Shown: positions 42,470-54,211, counted from the first letter of the stretch. The stretch: 58,139 nucleotides of DNA from Paenibacillus elgii NBRC 100335 (GCF_004000865.1 NZ_BIMB01000046.1:1-58139), one strand, 5' to 3'. The notes: generated by a model not told the origin, from the sequence alone. Numbers and translations: made by a program.

Positions 42470-42503
42470 AAAAACAAAAAGGCAGAGGAAACGATCCCCT
42501 GCC
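42470..42503 (-). terminator. Terminator of spoIIQ
   Basis: A 9-bp stem (42503-42495 with 42489-42481, one G-U pair) is followed by TTTTTGTTTTT on the minus strand, 17 bases past the spoIIQ stop. Confidence 0.88.
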
Positions 42504-42519
42504 TGCCGATCCGCCGATA

Positions 42520-43251
42520 TTAATGATCTCCGAGGTATTGCTCCGGATTAACCGCCGGGCCGCCTTGACCTTGGCGCAATTCGAAATGCAAATGGGTGCC
42601 TTGATCTTTTTCCAGTTCGTTGCGTCCCGCCTTGGCGATGACATCGCCCTTCTTCACTTCGGCGTCTTTGGCCACCTTGACTTCGGCTAAGCTTTGATAG
42701 ACCGAAACAAGTCCGTTGCTGTGCGTAATTTCCACCAAGTTGCCGACGACCGGATCTTTCTGTACCGCCGTGACCTTACCGCCCATGACGGCCAATACGT
42801 CAAATACTTGATTATCGTGTCTTGCGAAATCCATACCCATATGTGGGGTGAAGGTGTCGCCGTATTCGACCATCGCGGCTTGCCGCACTTCGTTCGACGC
42901 TTTGTTATCGAAGAAAGGAAGTACGACATCCAGTTCGCTGCGTTCTTTGACCGGCCATTGCATCGTTTCCTGTTTCGCGTTGGTAGCTACCGCATCGGTA
43001 CCCGAGACGTTTCCTGTGACCGTACCGGATTTCGTAGCATCAAGACTGACGTTTTTGTCAGGCTTCGTGATGCCAGACCCTTGGTACCACCACATTAACG
43101 TTAAGATGATTGCCGCAGCTGCCATGTACGTTGCCGGAAATACCCACTTCTTGGCGAGCAATCTTTTCCAGGATGACGATGTGCCGCTTTGGGCTCCTTC
43201 GGTAGATTTAGGAGCTTCTTCTTGGACCAAATCTCTTTTTTGTTCACTCAT
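42520..43251 (-). CDS. spoIIQ: SpoIIQ, forespore LytM-domain protein
   Basis: A 243-residue protein with one N-terminal membrane helix (about 38-58) and an extracellular M23/LytM domain (about 125-240). It spans the gap between forespore and mother cell and binds SpoIIIAH to form the engulfment channel. The zinc motif appears complete: HMGMD and HLHF, unlike the degenerate site of B. subtilis SpoIIQ, so an endopeptidase activity is possible. A SigF-type promoter lies just upstream, as expected. The ~70-residue linker 59-125 is Thr/Ser-rich. Confidence 0.9.
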   Translation of the reverse strand: MSEQKRDLVQEEAPKSTEGAQSGTSSSWKRLLAKKWVFPATYMAAAAIILTLMWWYQGSGITKPDKNVSLDATKSGTVTGNVSGTDAVATNAKQETMQWPVKERSELDVVLPFFDNKASNEVRQAAMVEYGDTFTPHMGMDFARHDNQVFDVLAVMGGKVTAVQKDPVVGNLVEITHSNGLVSVYQSLAEVKVAKDAEVKKGDVIAKAGRNELEKDQGTHLHFELRQGQGGPAVNPEQYLGDH

Positions 43252-43271
43252 TTGTATATCACCTCGCTAAC

Positions 43272-43300
43272 CATTCTTGCCAGGTTCGCGAGATTTATAC
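43272..43300 (-). promoter_or_regulatory. SigF-type promoter of spoIIQ
   Basis: GTATA (43300-43296), 14 bases, GGCAAGAATG (43281-43272) on the minus strand fits the forespore SigF pattern GYWTA...GGnnAnAMT, 21 bases before the start codon. spoIIQ is a known SigF gene. Confidence 0.6.
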
Positions 43301-43318
43301 GCGGGAAAACCTATTTTG

Positions 43319-44374
43319 TTAGAAAGTTTTTCCTTTCAATAGATTGGAAGCCCGGTCGATGGCTATGCCGGCATAATAGTATTTAACGATGTCCTCCGCT
43401 TTGCGTCCTTCCATCGCCATCCCATTGGCTCCCCATTGGCTCATCCCTACGCCATGCCCGTAGCCGAATGTCGTAAACCGCCATTCTACGCCGCTCCATG
43501 TCCATTGAAACTGGCTGGAATTCAATCCGAGTTTCTCTCGAACCTCTCTTCCGGTAAATAGCTTTCCGACTATAGACAGCTTCTTGATCCGTTTTCCTTG
43601 ACTCTTCTCTATCACCTTGATGCCGAGAGGACTCCCGGCCGATACCGGCACGGCGCCGGGTAACCCCAGCTTACTTTGCAGCTCCTTGGACGTAAAAGCT
43701 ACCGTCTCTTTATAGCGAGGCGACAGCTTGGCATCCCAAGGGCTCGGTACGCTTCGCAAATACGGAACGGTAAAATTCCAGTAGTCTTCCGAATTTTCCG
43801 TATATCCGTTGCTGGTAGAGAAAAAGCTCGCTTCAATCGGCTTCCCTTGAAAGGTTAGTACAAGATCTCTTGTTTCCTCTATCGCCCGCTTCAGCTTGTC
43901 CATGTGGGAGAGGAACACATCGTCGCCCCAGCGCCGCCTTAGCTCCTCATCGGTGACGTAAGCCTGGTGGCTGATCGTATCCGTCACGAGCGCATTGGCA
44001 TCCGGGACATTGCTCTGGTCGCCGTCGAGCAGCCTTCGAACGATATAGGTGCGTGCTGCCATCGCTTGGGCTTTGAGCGCTTCCGGCTCGAATTCGATAG
44101 GCATCTCCGCCGCGACGACTCCCCGCACATACTGCTCGAGGGCCATTCTTTCCGTTCTCTTCTCCTTCGCCCGGTAAACGGGAATAAGCAGTTCGTCCTG
44201 CTGCCGTGCTGCGGACGGCTGCTCTGCTGCAGGTGGCGCAGGCACCGGCGCCTTTCCGGGCCCCGTACGTACGAGCAGGCCGGGTACCAGCACGACGACA
44301 GCTGTGAAGCTGGTCAGCCATACGGCCAGCCAGCGAATCCAAGATTGTTGCGTCCGGGTCAGCTTGTACTTCAT
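43319..44374 (-). CDS. spoIID: Stage II sporulation protein D (lytic transglycosylase)
   Basis: A 351-residue mother-cell membrane protein that cleaves glycan strands during engulfment, with SpoIIM and SpoIIP. N-terminal helix about 15-36, then a Pro-rich linker and the SpoIID domain: LEQYVRGVVAAEMP (E in AAEMP is the predicted catalytic residue), ALKAQAMAARTYI, FFSTSNGYTENSEDYW and GYGHGVGMSQWGA. ATG 44374 follows GGAGG; the TTG before it is ignored. It follows murA, as in Bacillus. Confidence 0.95.
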   Translation of the reverse strand: MKYKLTRTQQSWIRWLAVWLTSFTAVVVLVPGLLVRTGPGKAPVPAPPAAEQPSAARQQDELLIPVYRAKEKRTERMALEQYVRGVVAAEMPIEFEPEALKAQAMAARTYIVRRLLDGDQSNVPDANALVTDTISHQAYVTDEELRRRWGDDVFLSHMDKLKRAIEETRDLVLTFQGKPIEASFFSTSNGYTENSEDYWNFTVPYLRSVPSPWDAKLSPRYKETVAFTSKELQSKLGLPGAVPVSAGSPLGIKVIEKSQGKRIKKLSIVGKLFTGREVREKLGLNSSQFQWTWSGVEWRFTTFGYGHGVGMSQWGANGMAMEGRKAEDIVKYYYAGIAIDRASNLLKGKTF

Positions 44375-44470
44375 CAACGGGTTCCTCCATCTTTTGTCGG
44401 CTCTCCATAATCAAGCGCTGCGGCTGCAGGTAACACCATCTTATGAACCGAAAAGATAGAATAGAACCTC

Positions 44471-44516
44471 AAAAAGAAAGAGAACCTGCCCTTTCCGAAT
44501 GAAAGAGTCGGTTCCC
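44471..44516 (-). terminator. Terminator of murA
   Basis: GAACC...CTTTC and GAAAG...GGTTC (44514-44501 with 44495-44482) form an interrupted 14-position stem followed by TCTTTCTTTTT, about 28 bases past the murA stop. Confidence 0.75.
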
Positions 44517-44543
44517 GTTCCAAGAGAATAGAAGTTATAAGCG

Positions 44544-45872
44544 TTAAGCGAGGCTTGGCTGCACGGCGAACAGCGGGAGCGCTTGTTCCTCTTCTTCCGT
44601 CTCGACGATCTCGACAGGAATCCGGCGAATATCCGCCCCCAGTGCATTGAGCTTCTCGGCAATATTTACATAGCCCCGGTCAATGTGGTGAATACCGGTA
44701 ATCTCCGTATCGCCGTCGGCCGCAAGCGCGGCCAAAACAAGCGCCGCTCCGGCACGCAGGTCGGTCGCGCACACCTTGGCCCCTTGGAGCTTGCTGCCGC
44801 CGCTGACGACCGCCGTACGGCCTTCCACCTTAATCTGCGCATTCATGTTCAGCATTTGCTCCACATGCATAAAACGGTTCTCGAACACGGTTTCGGTAAC
44901 TAGGCTGGTCCCGTCCGCCATCAGCAGAAGAGCCATCATCTGCGACTGCATGTCGGTAGGAAAGCCGGGATAAGGCAGCGTTTTAAGATCTACCGCACGG
45001 AGAGGGCGATCCGTATACACCCGGAGGCCGTTCTCATCTTCTTGAATTTGCACGCCCATCTCCTGCATCTTGGAAATGACCGGACGCAAATGGTCGCCGA
45101 TCGCTCCTTCGATGTACAAATCACTGTGCGTGATGGCGGCGGCAATCATATATGTACCTGCTTCAATGCGGTCGGGAATAACCGTATGTACTGCACCGGT
45201 GAGCTTCGATACGCCGTCGATGCGGATGATGCCCGTACCCGCTCCGCGGATTTTGGCGCCCATCGCGTTAAGATAGTTCGCCAGATCGACGATCTCCGGC
45301 TCCTTGGCGGCATTCTCAATTAAGGTCGTGCCTTCGGCAAGCGCCGCGGCCATCATAATGTTCTCCGTCGCCCCTACACTGGCGACATCGAGGTATACCT
45401 TAGCGCCTTTTAATCGTCCGCTCACCCTCGCTTCAATATACCCTTGACCGAGTTCAATCTCTGCGCCCATTGCTTCGAAGCCTTTCAGATGCTGGTCGAT
45501 CGGACGCGTACCGATAGCGCATCCCCCAGGCAGCGATATGCGCGCTTGGCCGACACGGGCTAACAGCGGGCCCATGACCAGAAACGACGCCCGCATTTTT
45601 CTTACCAGATCATAGGAGGCCTCGCACGTATCGATTTTGGATGCATCGATACGGACCGTTTCATGTTTATATTCAATCTTGATTCCCAGACTTTCAAGCA
45701 CCTTGTTAATGACAAGGACGTCATCCAGGGGAGGCGCGTCGTGAATGACGCTGACTCCATCCGTTCCTAAGATCGAGGCTGCGATGATCGGCAGGACAGC
45801 GTTTTTCGCGCCGTTTATTTTTACCCTGCCGGATAGCTTTTTGCCGCCGCGGACGATTATTTTGCTCATCAT
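44544..45872 (-). CDS. murA: UDP-GlcNAc 1-carboxyvinyltransferase MurA
   Basis: A 442-residue cytoplasmic enzyme for the first committed step of peptidoglycan synthesis (enolpyruvyl transfer from PEP). It has the active-site K23 in GAKNAVLP, the PEP-binding C118 in [10 protein letters not shown] (fosfomycin target) and [21 protein letters not shown] precedes the two ATG codons at 45872 and 45869; the longer frame upstream is rejected. It corresponds in position to murAA. Acidic TEEEEQAL near the C-terminus is unusual. Confidence 0.95.
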   Translation of the reverse strand: MMSKIIVRGGKKLSGRVKINGAKNAVLPIIAASILGTDGVSVIHDAPPLDDVLVINKVLESLGIKIEYKHETVRIDASKIDTCEASYDLVRKMRASFLVMGPLLARVGQARISLPGGCAIGTRPIDQHLKGFEAMGAEIELGQGYIEARVSGRLKGAKVYLDVASVGATENIMMAAALAEGTTLIENAAKEPEIVDLANYLNAMGAKIRGAGTGIIRIDGVSKLTGAVHTVIPDRIEAGTYMIAAAITHSDLYIEGAIGDHLRPVISKMQEMGVQIQEDENGLRVYTDRPLRAVDLKTLPYPGFPTDMQSQMMALLLMADGTSLVTETVFENRFMHVEQMLNMNAQIKVEGRTAVVSGGSKLQGAKVCATDLRAGAALVLAALAADGDTEITGIHHIDRGYVNIAEKLNALGADIRRIPVEIVETEEEEQALPLFAVQPSLA

Positions 45873-45999
45873 GATCCCCCTCCGCGTAATTTCTGCTTGC
45901 GGTTGCATAGTCTTTAGCCGGTCACGATACCATTCGTGGCCCGAGCGGATTTTTTAACGGTTGTACTAACCATTGTTGACAACATTCTCCTCGGTTATT

Positions 46000-46024
46000 C
46001 GAAAAAATGTTTTTTCAGAACATT
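46000..46024 (-). terminator. AT-rich terminator overlapping the ywzB stop codon
   Basis: AATGTT (46024-46019) and AACATT (46011-46006) pair around the TGA stop codon, followed by TTTTCG. The stem is only 6 bp. Confidence 0.5.
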
Positions 46025-46266
46025 CCGGAGAACCAAGTCGACCACTCCAAATAGTCGATCACGAAGCGGGCGATCTGATACCCTAGCGCGATCGAGAGCA
46101 GGATTTGCAGCATTTTGGCCTGGGCGCTTTTGGGGCGTCGCAGCATCATCTCCAGCTTCAGCTCCTGCAGAGCCCACCAAGAGACGCCGATGAATACGAG
46201 GACGACCACAATGTTGATCATCCCTTTGAGACCCATCGACGCGCTCATTTGATCCAAATAATCCAT
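46015..46266 (-). CDS. ywzB: DUF1146 family membrane protein (YwzB-like)
   Basis: An 83-residue protein with two membrane helices (about 14-34 and 56-75), joined by LKLEMMLRRPKSAQAKMLQI, typical of the DUF1146/YwzB family located upstream of murA in Bacillales. The function is unknown. The frame opens at GTG 46287, but ATG 46266 has GGGGA at good spacing. A longer open frame on the same strand (45995-46318) is an off-frame shadow. Confidence 0.82.
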   Translation of the reverse strand: MDYLDQMSASMGLKGMINIVVVLVFIGVSWWALQELKLEMMLRRPKSAQAKMLQILLSIALGYQIARFVIDYLEWSTWFSGMF

Positions 46267-46302
46267 GGAAGCATTCCCCGCTTTCACCGAAATGTTCCGC
46301 CA

Positions 46303-46335
46303 GTCCGGAAAAAGCCACGTTAGCCGCTTCCGGAC
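46303..46335 (-). terminator. Possible hairpin terminator after the protease gene
   Basis: GTCCGGAA (46310-46303 complement) pairs with TTCCGGAC (46328-46335) just after the stop of the protease gene. Loop of 17 bases and no clear U tract, so it may be weak. Confidence 0.35.
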
Positions 46336-46340
46336 CCGGT

Positions 46341-48860
46341 TTATTTCAGAATCCCCATCAGCATCTGGACGAATTCGGCCCGGGTTGCCTGCTGCTCGGG
46401 CCGGAACGAGCCGTCTGCATAGCCGCCGATGAGTCCTTCGGCTTTCATCTGCTTGAGCAGACCGGTGCCCCAGTACTCTTCATCCACGTCGGTGAACGGA
46501 AGAGCGCCTCTTCGTTTGCCCGTCATGTTCATGCTGCGTGCCAGCATCGCCGTCATCTCCATGCGAGTGACCGGCTGGTCCGGCGCAAATGTACGATCCG
46601 GGTAACCTTCGATAATACCCGCCTGTGTCGCCCGGGCCACATGATCGTAAGCCCAATGCGTCTCCGGCAAATCCGAGTAGCTAATCGCTTTTTGCTTCGA
46701 CAGCCGGAAAGCCCGCGAGATAACCGCCGTCGCTTCGGCACGGGTGATCGGCCGGTTGGGCTGGAACGTATAGTTGTCGTATCCGTTAATGACCTGTTTG
46801 CCCGTCAAATTCAAGATCGCATTTTGCGCCCAATGCCCTCGAATATCGGTATAGCCGCCGATCAGCGGCTTGGCGTTAACGAGCAGCTGATACATGCGGT
46901 TATCGAACGGGCGGTTTGCAGTCAGCTTCAGATAGTACGTCCCCGGCTTGAAGCGGCCGGACAGCTCCTGCGAGTCGGATGAGCCGTTGTTCATTGAAGT
47001 CGCCATCGAATTCATCGAACCGTCGTATAAATGCATATACATGCTCACGCCGGAAGGGATGTCGCTAAGTCCGACCCGAACGAAGCTTTCCTCGTCTACC
47101 TTGAACTGGAACCAATCCACGTCGTCCGACTTATCGATCAGACCGTTATACGGAGTATCCATCGAGATGGCGGTCGCTTGATAAGAGCGGTTGTTCGGTT
47201 CGTTCGGATCGATCAGCTTCGCGTCGTACTCGATCGCGAGCGTATATTCGCCAACAATCGGATTCGTATAATCCTTCACGTTGGTCACCCGAATGTAGTA
47301 AGTGCCGGGAAACACTTCGGGCAAGTTGTACGACTCCGTTGCGCCGTCGTCTCCTTCGTCGATCGTCACCGACTTCTCTCCCTGCTTTTGCACGAGAAGC
47401 ACCGGGTCGATTCGTGCCGTATCGGTCGTCACATGAATACGCATCGAACCGGTTTGCTGAACCGGAAATTCGTACCAGTCCACATCGTTGTATTGGTGAA
47501 ATGTTCCCTTGACCTTGACGCTCCGGGAAGGCAGCACGAATGCTTTGAACTGGCGGTCGTTGTCTTCGTACGGATCGCGGTAAATATCAAAGGAAGTCGT
47601 GAGCCCGTAAGGTGTGTCCACTTTGCGGTTGCGGTCGCTCAGCTGGAGTTGAAAATAGCTGCGCCCCTTCGTTACTTTGAACGGAACCGTCTGGCCTCCT
47701 TGCACGGTTTTGGTCGTCAGCACGCCGGAAGCATCCGTATGCTGGACGTTCACCGATAAACTGCTATCAAGCTCCAGCGTAACATTTACGGTTCCATCGT
47801 AAGAAGCATCCGTGGCATACCAGTCGTTGTCCGAACCGTCCGAGAAGGACGCGGTAATTTTTTTGCTGACGGAGATCACTTTGGCCTGATCCTTACGGTT
47901 GTTCGGTTCATACATGTCGGCCAAATAAGGCTCATTGAGCAACCAGTCTACCCGAAGTAAGCCGTAGCCGGTGCCCGGATTCCAGCCTTTTCCGGTTAAG
48001 TCCTCCGCGGTTTGGCGGATCTTTTGACGAATCTGATACGCTTTCATCTCCGGATTCCGTCCCCACAACAGTGCGGCCGCAGCCGCGACTTGGGGCGCAG
48101 CCATCGACGTCCCGTCCTTCGCTTCGTACGAGCCGCCTATCGCCGTCGTGAACACATCCCAAGGCGCGACCACGTCGACCTCCGGTCCCGTGTTGGACAA
48201 TTCGTTTACCGAACCGTTGGCATTCACTCCGCCAACCGCGAGGACGGTAGGATACGCCGCCGGATATTTAACGCGGTTGCCTTCGTTGCCTGTAGCGGCT
48301 ACGAGCAGCACGTCTCTTTCCTCCGCGTACCGTACGATATCGTTCATGTAGGCGGAGTATTTATTGAGGCCGAGCGAGAGAACAACAATCTTGGCGCCAT
48401 GATCGACGGCATAACGAATCCCTTCGCCGAGCTTCTGCTCGCCGCCGGACCCGTCCGCTTCAAGCGCTTTGATCGGCATGATCCGGCCATTCCACAGCAT
48501 GCCGGCAACGCCCCGGTCGTTATTTCCTACAGCACCTATGACACCCGCTACGTTGGTGCCGTGGCCGTTGTCATCCGTAGGCTGCTGTTTCGGATGAATC
48601 AAGTTGACGCCCGGTACCAAATTGGGTTTCAAATCGGGATGCGCCAAATCCACTCCGGTATCGACGACCGCGATAATCATGCCGCTGTTGCTCTGCGTCA
48701 CATTCCAGGCTTCGTTCATATGAATTTGCTTAAGGTAAGTCTGCTTAGGATAGAACGGATCATCCGCATCCAAGGCATAAACCGTACCGGTGCTGGTGAG
48801 GAAAATCGTGAGGCCTAAGAATGATGAGTATATTGTATGTTTAAGATGTATGCTGTTCAT
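46341..48860 (-). CDS. Cell-surface subtilisin-like protease with PPC and SLH domains
   Basis: An 839-residue secreted serine protease anchored to the wall. Signal peptide 1-29. Subtilase domain about 40-310 with the full triad D67 (AVVDTGVD), H100 (DNGHGT), S252 (GTSMAAP) and oxyanion N192 (ATGNEG). Three pre-peptidase C-terminal-like beta domains follow, each starting with a PNE/EPNN/EDN motif (about 318-425, 433-545, 553-667). Three SLH domains (about 672-839) carry well-preserved ITRAE, VTRME and ATRAE. I see no I9 inhibitor propeptide between signal and catalytic domain, which is unusual. It may process surface proteins or feed the cell. Confidence 0.92.
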   Translation of the reverse strand: MNSIHLKHTIYSSFLGLTIFLTSTGTVYALDADDPFYPKQTYLKQIHMNEAWNVTQSNSGMIIAVVDTGVDLAHPDLKPNLVPGVNLIHPKQQPTDDNGHGTNVAGVIGAVGNNDRGVAGMLWNGRIMPIKALEADGSGGEQKLGEGIRYAVDHGAKIVVLSLGLNKYSAYMNDIVRYAEERDVLLVAATGNEGNRVKYPAAYPTVLAVGGVNANGSVNELSNTGPEVDVVAPWDVFTTAIGGSYEAKDGTSMAAPQVAAAAALLWGRNPEMKAYQIRQKIRQTAEDLTGKGWNPGTGYGLLRVDWLLNEPYLADMYEPNNRKDQAKVISVSKKITASFSDGSDNDWYATDASYDGTVNVTLELDSSLSVNVQHTDASGVLTTKTVQGGQTVPFKVTKGRSYFQLQLSDRNRKVDTPYGLTTSFDIYRDPYEDNDRQFKAFVLPSRSVKVKGTFHQYNDVDWYEFPVQQTGSMRIHVTTDTARIDPVLLVQKQGEKSVTIDEGDDGATESYNLPEVFPGTYYIRVTNVKDYTNPIVGEYTLAIEYDAKLIDPNEPNNRSYQATAISMDTPYNGLIDKSDDVDWFQFKVDEESFVRVGLSDIPSGVSMYMHLYDGSMNSMATSMNNGSSDSQELSGRFKPGTYYLKLTANRPFDNRMYQLLVNAKPLIGGYTDIRGHWAQNAILNLTGKQVINGYDNYTFQPNRPITRAEATAVISRAFRLSKQKAISYSDLPETHWAYDHVARATQAGIIEGYPDRTFAPDQPVTRMEMTAMLARSMNMTGKRRGALPFTDVDEEYWGTGLLKQMKAEGLIGGYADGSFRPEQQATRAEFVQMLMGILK

Positions 48861-48989
48861 CGCATTCAGAATCCTTTATCATGATTTTCTTCAGCCTAAC
48901 CCCATTATCTCATTCTAAGCTTTAAGCCGAATCCCTGCAACTGGAATTGAAAGCCTTAGAACAAATTTTCACCATTCAGACATATACGC

Positions 48990-49029
48990 CGAAAAACCCC
49001 GCCTTTCCGGTCAAGGAAAAGCGGGGTTT
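48990..49029 (-). terminator. Terminator of the nuo operon
   Basis: A 15-bp stem (49029-49015 with 49008-48994, one G-U pair) with a 6-base loop, ending in GGTTTTTCGG, follows nuoN by about 34 bases. Confidence 0.85.
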
Positions 49030-49062
49030 GCATGGGCGAGTGGAACCATACGTCCACCCGGA

Positions 49063-50577
49063 CTAGCTAAATATGAACAAATCCTGCGTAAGCGAGAAGA
49101 TGCGCTCCAAGTAGCCGAGCACCCAGTGCGGGAACAATCCGAGCACTACGCTCGCGGCTACGCACAGCCACATCGTTATGCTAAGCGGAACACTCGTGCG
49201 GATCGGCTGCACTCCGTCCTCACTGCGCATGAACATTTGGCGGATCAAGCCGAAGTAGAAATAGTACGAAACGACGCTCGTTCCGATCATGACCGCCGCA
49301 AGCCAGTAGTGCTGCGTTTGCAGCGTGCCGAGCAAGATGTACAGCTTCCCGAAGAAGCCGCCGGACACCGGCAGCCCTGCCAAGGACAACACCAGCAGCA
49401 CGGCCGCGACAGCCGTTCCCGGCGCCCGGTAATACAAGCCGGCCAAGCCTTTGATCTCGTCGTCGCCCGTCGAGCGTTCGATGATCATCAGCACCGCGAA
49501 AATCCCGATGTTCATGAACAGATAGGCGATCAGGTAAAAAGCGAACTCGGCGAAATTCGAATAATGCATCATTGAGAACTGAATCGCGATCGGCACCATC
49601 AAGTAGCCCGAGTTGGCAATCCCGGAGTAGGCCAGCAGCCGCTTCATGTTCGTTTGCCGCAGAGCAACGAAGTTACCGACGATCATTGCAGCGGCCGCCA
49701 CGACCATTAGCGATAGCAGGACGTCCTTATGGAATGGAAGATTCATCAGATCCCCGATCGCATAGACGTTATATATGAACCGGAACAGAATCGCAAATGC
49801 CGCCGCCTTCGACACGACCGCGAGAAATGCGGAAACCGGCGTCGGCGCTCCTTGGTATACATCCGGCGCCCACATATGGAATGGCGCCGCCGCCACTTTG
49901 AAGCCGAAGCCCGCAAGCAGCAGGAAAAAGCTTAAATAAACGAGCGGGAGCATTCCATGAGACGCTTGCCCGAGTCCCGCGTTAATTTCCTTGATCACCG
50001 TCGAGCCTGTCATACCGTACAAGAAGGACATTCCGTACAAAATGACGGCTGACGATACACCGCCCAGCACAAGGTATTTGAAAGCTCCCTCGTTCGAGCG
50101 CTTGTCTTTTTTGCGCATGGCTACCAAAATATACGAGGTGATACTGAGCAGCTCCAAGCCGACGAAGATGGTGATCAGATCGCCGGACGAAGCCATAATC
50201 ATACCGCCGAGCGTGGCAGGCAGAAGCAAATAATAAAATTCGCCAATATGCGGAATTTCATCTTCTTTTACCGAGCCAATGCTCATTAGCGTAATCAGCC
50301 CGGCTCCTGCCAGCAGCACCAGCTTCAGGATAGCCGCAAAATCGTCGACCCGGTAGCTGAAGTTCAGCAGCTGCTTCGGTTCTGCAGGATTGAGCTGCCC
50401 GGCCGCAAATACAGCAGCAATAATAATGCCCACCAGCGACAGCCAGCCCAGCCAGGTCCGGTTCATCTGACGCGGCAGCAGCAGGTCCAGCAGCGACAAC
50501 ACCACAGCGGCGGCGACAAGCGTCAGCTCCGGAGCCAGCAGACCCAGATCACTTAGCTCAAGACGTATCGGTTCCAC
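49063..50577 (-). CDS. nuoN: NADH-quinone oxidoreductase subunit N
   Basis: A 504-residue antiporter-like membrane subunit with about 14 helices, last of the proton-pumping arm. Marks: LLSITSYILVAMRKKD, AGFGFKVAAAPFHMWAPDVYQGAP with the conserved Lys/His of the channel, and LAYSGIANSGYLMVPIA. It starts at GTG 50577 after GGGGGTTAG, 4 bases past nuoM. It is the final gene of the operon, followed by a strong terminator. Confidence 0.95.
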   Translation of the reverse strand: MEPIRLELSDLGLLAPELTLVAAAVVLSLLDLLLPRQMNRTWLGWLSLVGIIIAAVFAAGQLNPAEPKQLLNFSYRVDDFAAILKLVLLAGAGLITLMSIGSVKEDEIPHIGEFYYLLLPATLGGMIMASSGDLITIFVGLELLSITSYILVAMRKKDKRSNEGAFKYLVLGGVSSAVILYGMSFLYGMTGSTVIKEINAGLGQASHGMLPLVYLSFFLLLAGFGFKVAAAPFHMWAPDVYQGAPTPVSAFLAVVSKAAAFAILFRFIYNVYAIGDLMNLPFHKDVLLSLMVVAAAAMIVGNFVALRQTNMKRLLAYSGIANSGYLMVPIAIQFSMMHYSNFAEFAFYLIAYLFMNIGIFAVLMIIERSTGDDEIKGLAGLYYRAPGTAVAAVLLVLSLAGLPVSGGFFGKLYILLGTLQTQHYWLAAVMIGTSVVSYYFYFGLIRQMFMRSEDGVQPIRTSVPLSITMWLCVAASVVLGLFPHWVLGYLERIFSLTQDLFIFS

Positions 50578-50581
50578 CGGT

Positions 50582-52202
50582 CTAACCCCCTATCTTCGCA
50601 GAAACGCTGTGAATGAATTGATCGAAGCTGCTGACGGTTTGATGCAGCGGGTTGCTCAGCACGCCCGGGTAAATCCCGAGTACCACGATGAAAGCGACAA
50701 GCGCAATCATCGGAATCGCTTCGATCAGTCGTGCGTCCCGCATCTCCGGCAGCGTCGTCTTCTGCGGTCCGTACGTGATACCGAGCACCCCGCGAAGCAC
50801 GTAGACCGCAGCCAGAATGATCCCAAGCGCCCCGACGGCGGTAATGATCTTATACTTTTCGAACAAGCCCAGGAAGGCCAGGAACTCGCCGATGAAGCCC
50901 GACAATCCGGGCAGACCGAGCGATGCCATCCCGGCTACAAGCAGAATGCCGGAAATGAACGGCACCGATTTGGCCAAGCCGCCCAGTTGGTCAAGCTCCG
51001 TCGTCTGCGTACGCTCATAGATGCTCCCGACAAGCAGGAACAGCAGCGCCGAGATGAGACCGTGAGAGACGAGCTGGAATACGGCTCCTTCCAGACCTGC
51101 CGGGTTAAACGCAGCAATGCCGACCAGCACGATGCCCATATGGCTAATACTGGAGTAGGCCAGAACCAGCTTGAACTCCTTTTGCACGAAGGCCAGAATC
51201 GCACCGTACACGATGTTGATCACACCGAGAATCGCCAGTACGGCAGCCCACTGCACCGCCTGCTGCGGGAACAGCAGAATCCCGAAGCGGATCAAGCCGT
51301 AAGCGCCCATTTTCAGCAAAATGCCGGAGTGAATCATAACGATCGACGGCGGCGCTTCCGTATGTACTTTCAGCATCCACGTATGGAACGGGAAAATCGG
51401 CAGCTTGATGCCGAAGGCTACGAGCATCATCAGGAACAGCACCCATTTCATCGTTTCGCTCAAATAGAACGGGTTGCCCTCCAAATCGCCTTGATTCACA
51501 TACGAATCTGCGCTCTGGAAGAGATGCTCCATAATCACGTTAATGTCCCCGGAATAATGAATCGAGATGCCATTATCGCCCATCGTTTGGCCGAAGCCCG
51601 CCGTACTGACGAGGATGAGAAAAGCAATCAGCATAATCGCCGAACCGATTCCGTTATAGATTAAGAACTTGTTTGCCGCCCGTTCCCGGTCCATATATCC
51701 CCAAATGCCGATCAGGAAGAACATCGGGATTAGCGTCAGCTCGAAGAAGACGAAGAACAAGAACAGATCCTGCGCCATAAAGACGCCGAACATGCCGGTT
51801 TCGAGGAGCAGGAACCAAATAAAATACGATTTCCAACGCTTCTTGATGTACACCGAAGCCAGCGCAGCCATTGTTGCGACTATCGCGGTCAATAAGACGA
51901 GCGGCAGCGAAAGACCGTCAATAGCCATCGTATACTTGAACTCGAAGAAGTAAGCCGTCAATTGACTGAGTCCCTGCGTCTCTTTGTTCAGCGGAACGAG
52001 TATCCACGGTACCTCTTCTCTGAACTGCATGCCTTCGAGATTATGGTTGAACTGCCCGTAAAGCCAGGCGGACAGCACCAGCGGAATGAGCGTCGCGACA
52101 ATCGCCGTCGCTTTGATCCACTGGCCCTGCGTCTTAGGCATAAACATCAGGATCAGCACACCGATGAGCGGCGAAAAAGCGATGAGCGATAAAATAGGAA
52201 TA

Positions 52203-52213
<11 letters not shown>
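50582..52213 (-). CDS. nuoM: NADH-quinone oxidoreductase subunit M
   Basis: A 543-residue antiporter-like subunit with about 14 helices. The conserved Glu in the SLYFIWFLLLETGMFGVF-type helix (here FIWFLLLETGMFGVFMAQD), FGIKLPIFPFHTWMLKVHTEAP and AYSSISHMGIVLVGIA are characteristic. AAGGAGG fixes the start at ATG 52213, seven codons into the open frame, and it overlaps nuoL by 11 bases. The gene lies between nuoL and nuoN in the usual order. Confidence 0.95.
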
Positions 52214-54098
<1,885 letters not shown>

Positions 54099-54125
54099 GG
54101 GCTTAAGTCCTCCTCCAAGAGATTG

Positions 54126-54203
54126 CCGCAAGCTTGCCTAAGAACACGATCTCTGATTTCTTGTCCGGATAACCCTTCCCGGTCTCCGGACAAGCGCTTG
54201 CGG
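54126..54203 (-). other. Nested hairpin in the nuoK-nuoL gap
   Basis: Outer CCGCAAGC/GCTTGCGG (54126-54133 with 54196-54203, 8 bp) encloses a perfect 10-bp inner stem CTTGTCCGGA/TCCGGACAAG (54160-54169 with 54185-54194). The neighbouring nuo junctions overlap or are at most a few dozen bases long. There is no U tract, so this is more likely an RNA processing or stability element than a terminator. Confidence 0.5.
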
Positions 54204-54211
54204 AAGCTGCG

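Noticed and set aside
45995..46318. A 107-codon minus-strand frame overlapping ywzB
   Set aside because: An off-frame reading of ywzB, with no hydrophobic pattern and no ribosome site; the overlapping 83-residue frame has the family's two helices.
50609..51664. Long plus-strand frame opposite nuoM
   Set aside because: An antisense shadow rich in His, Gln and Arg, typical of reverse-read membrane genes.
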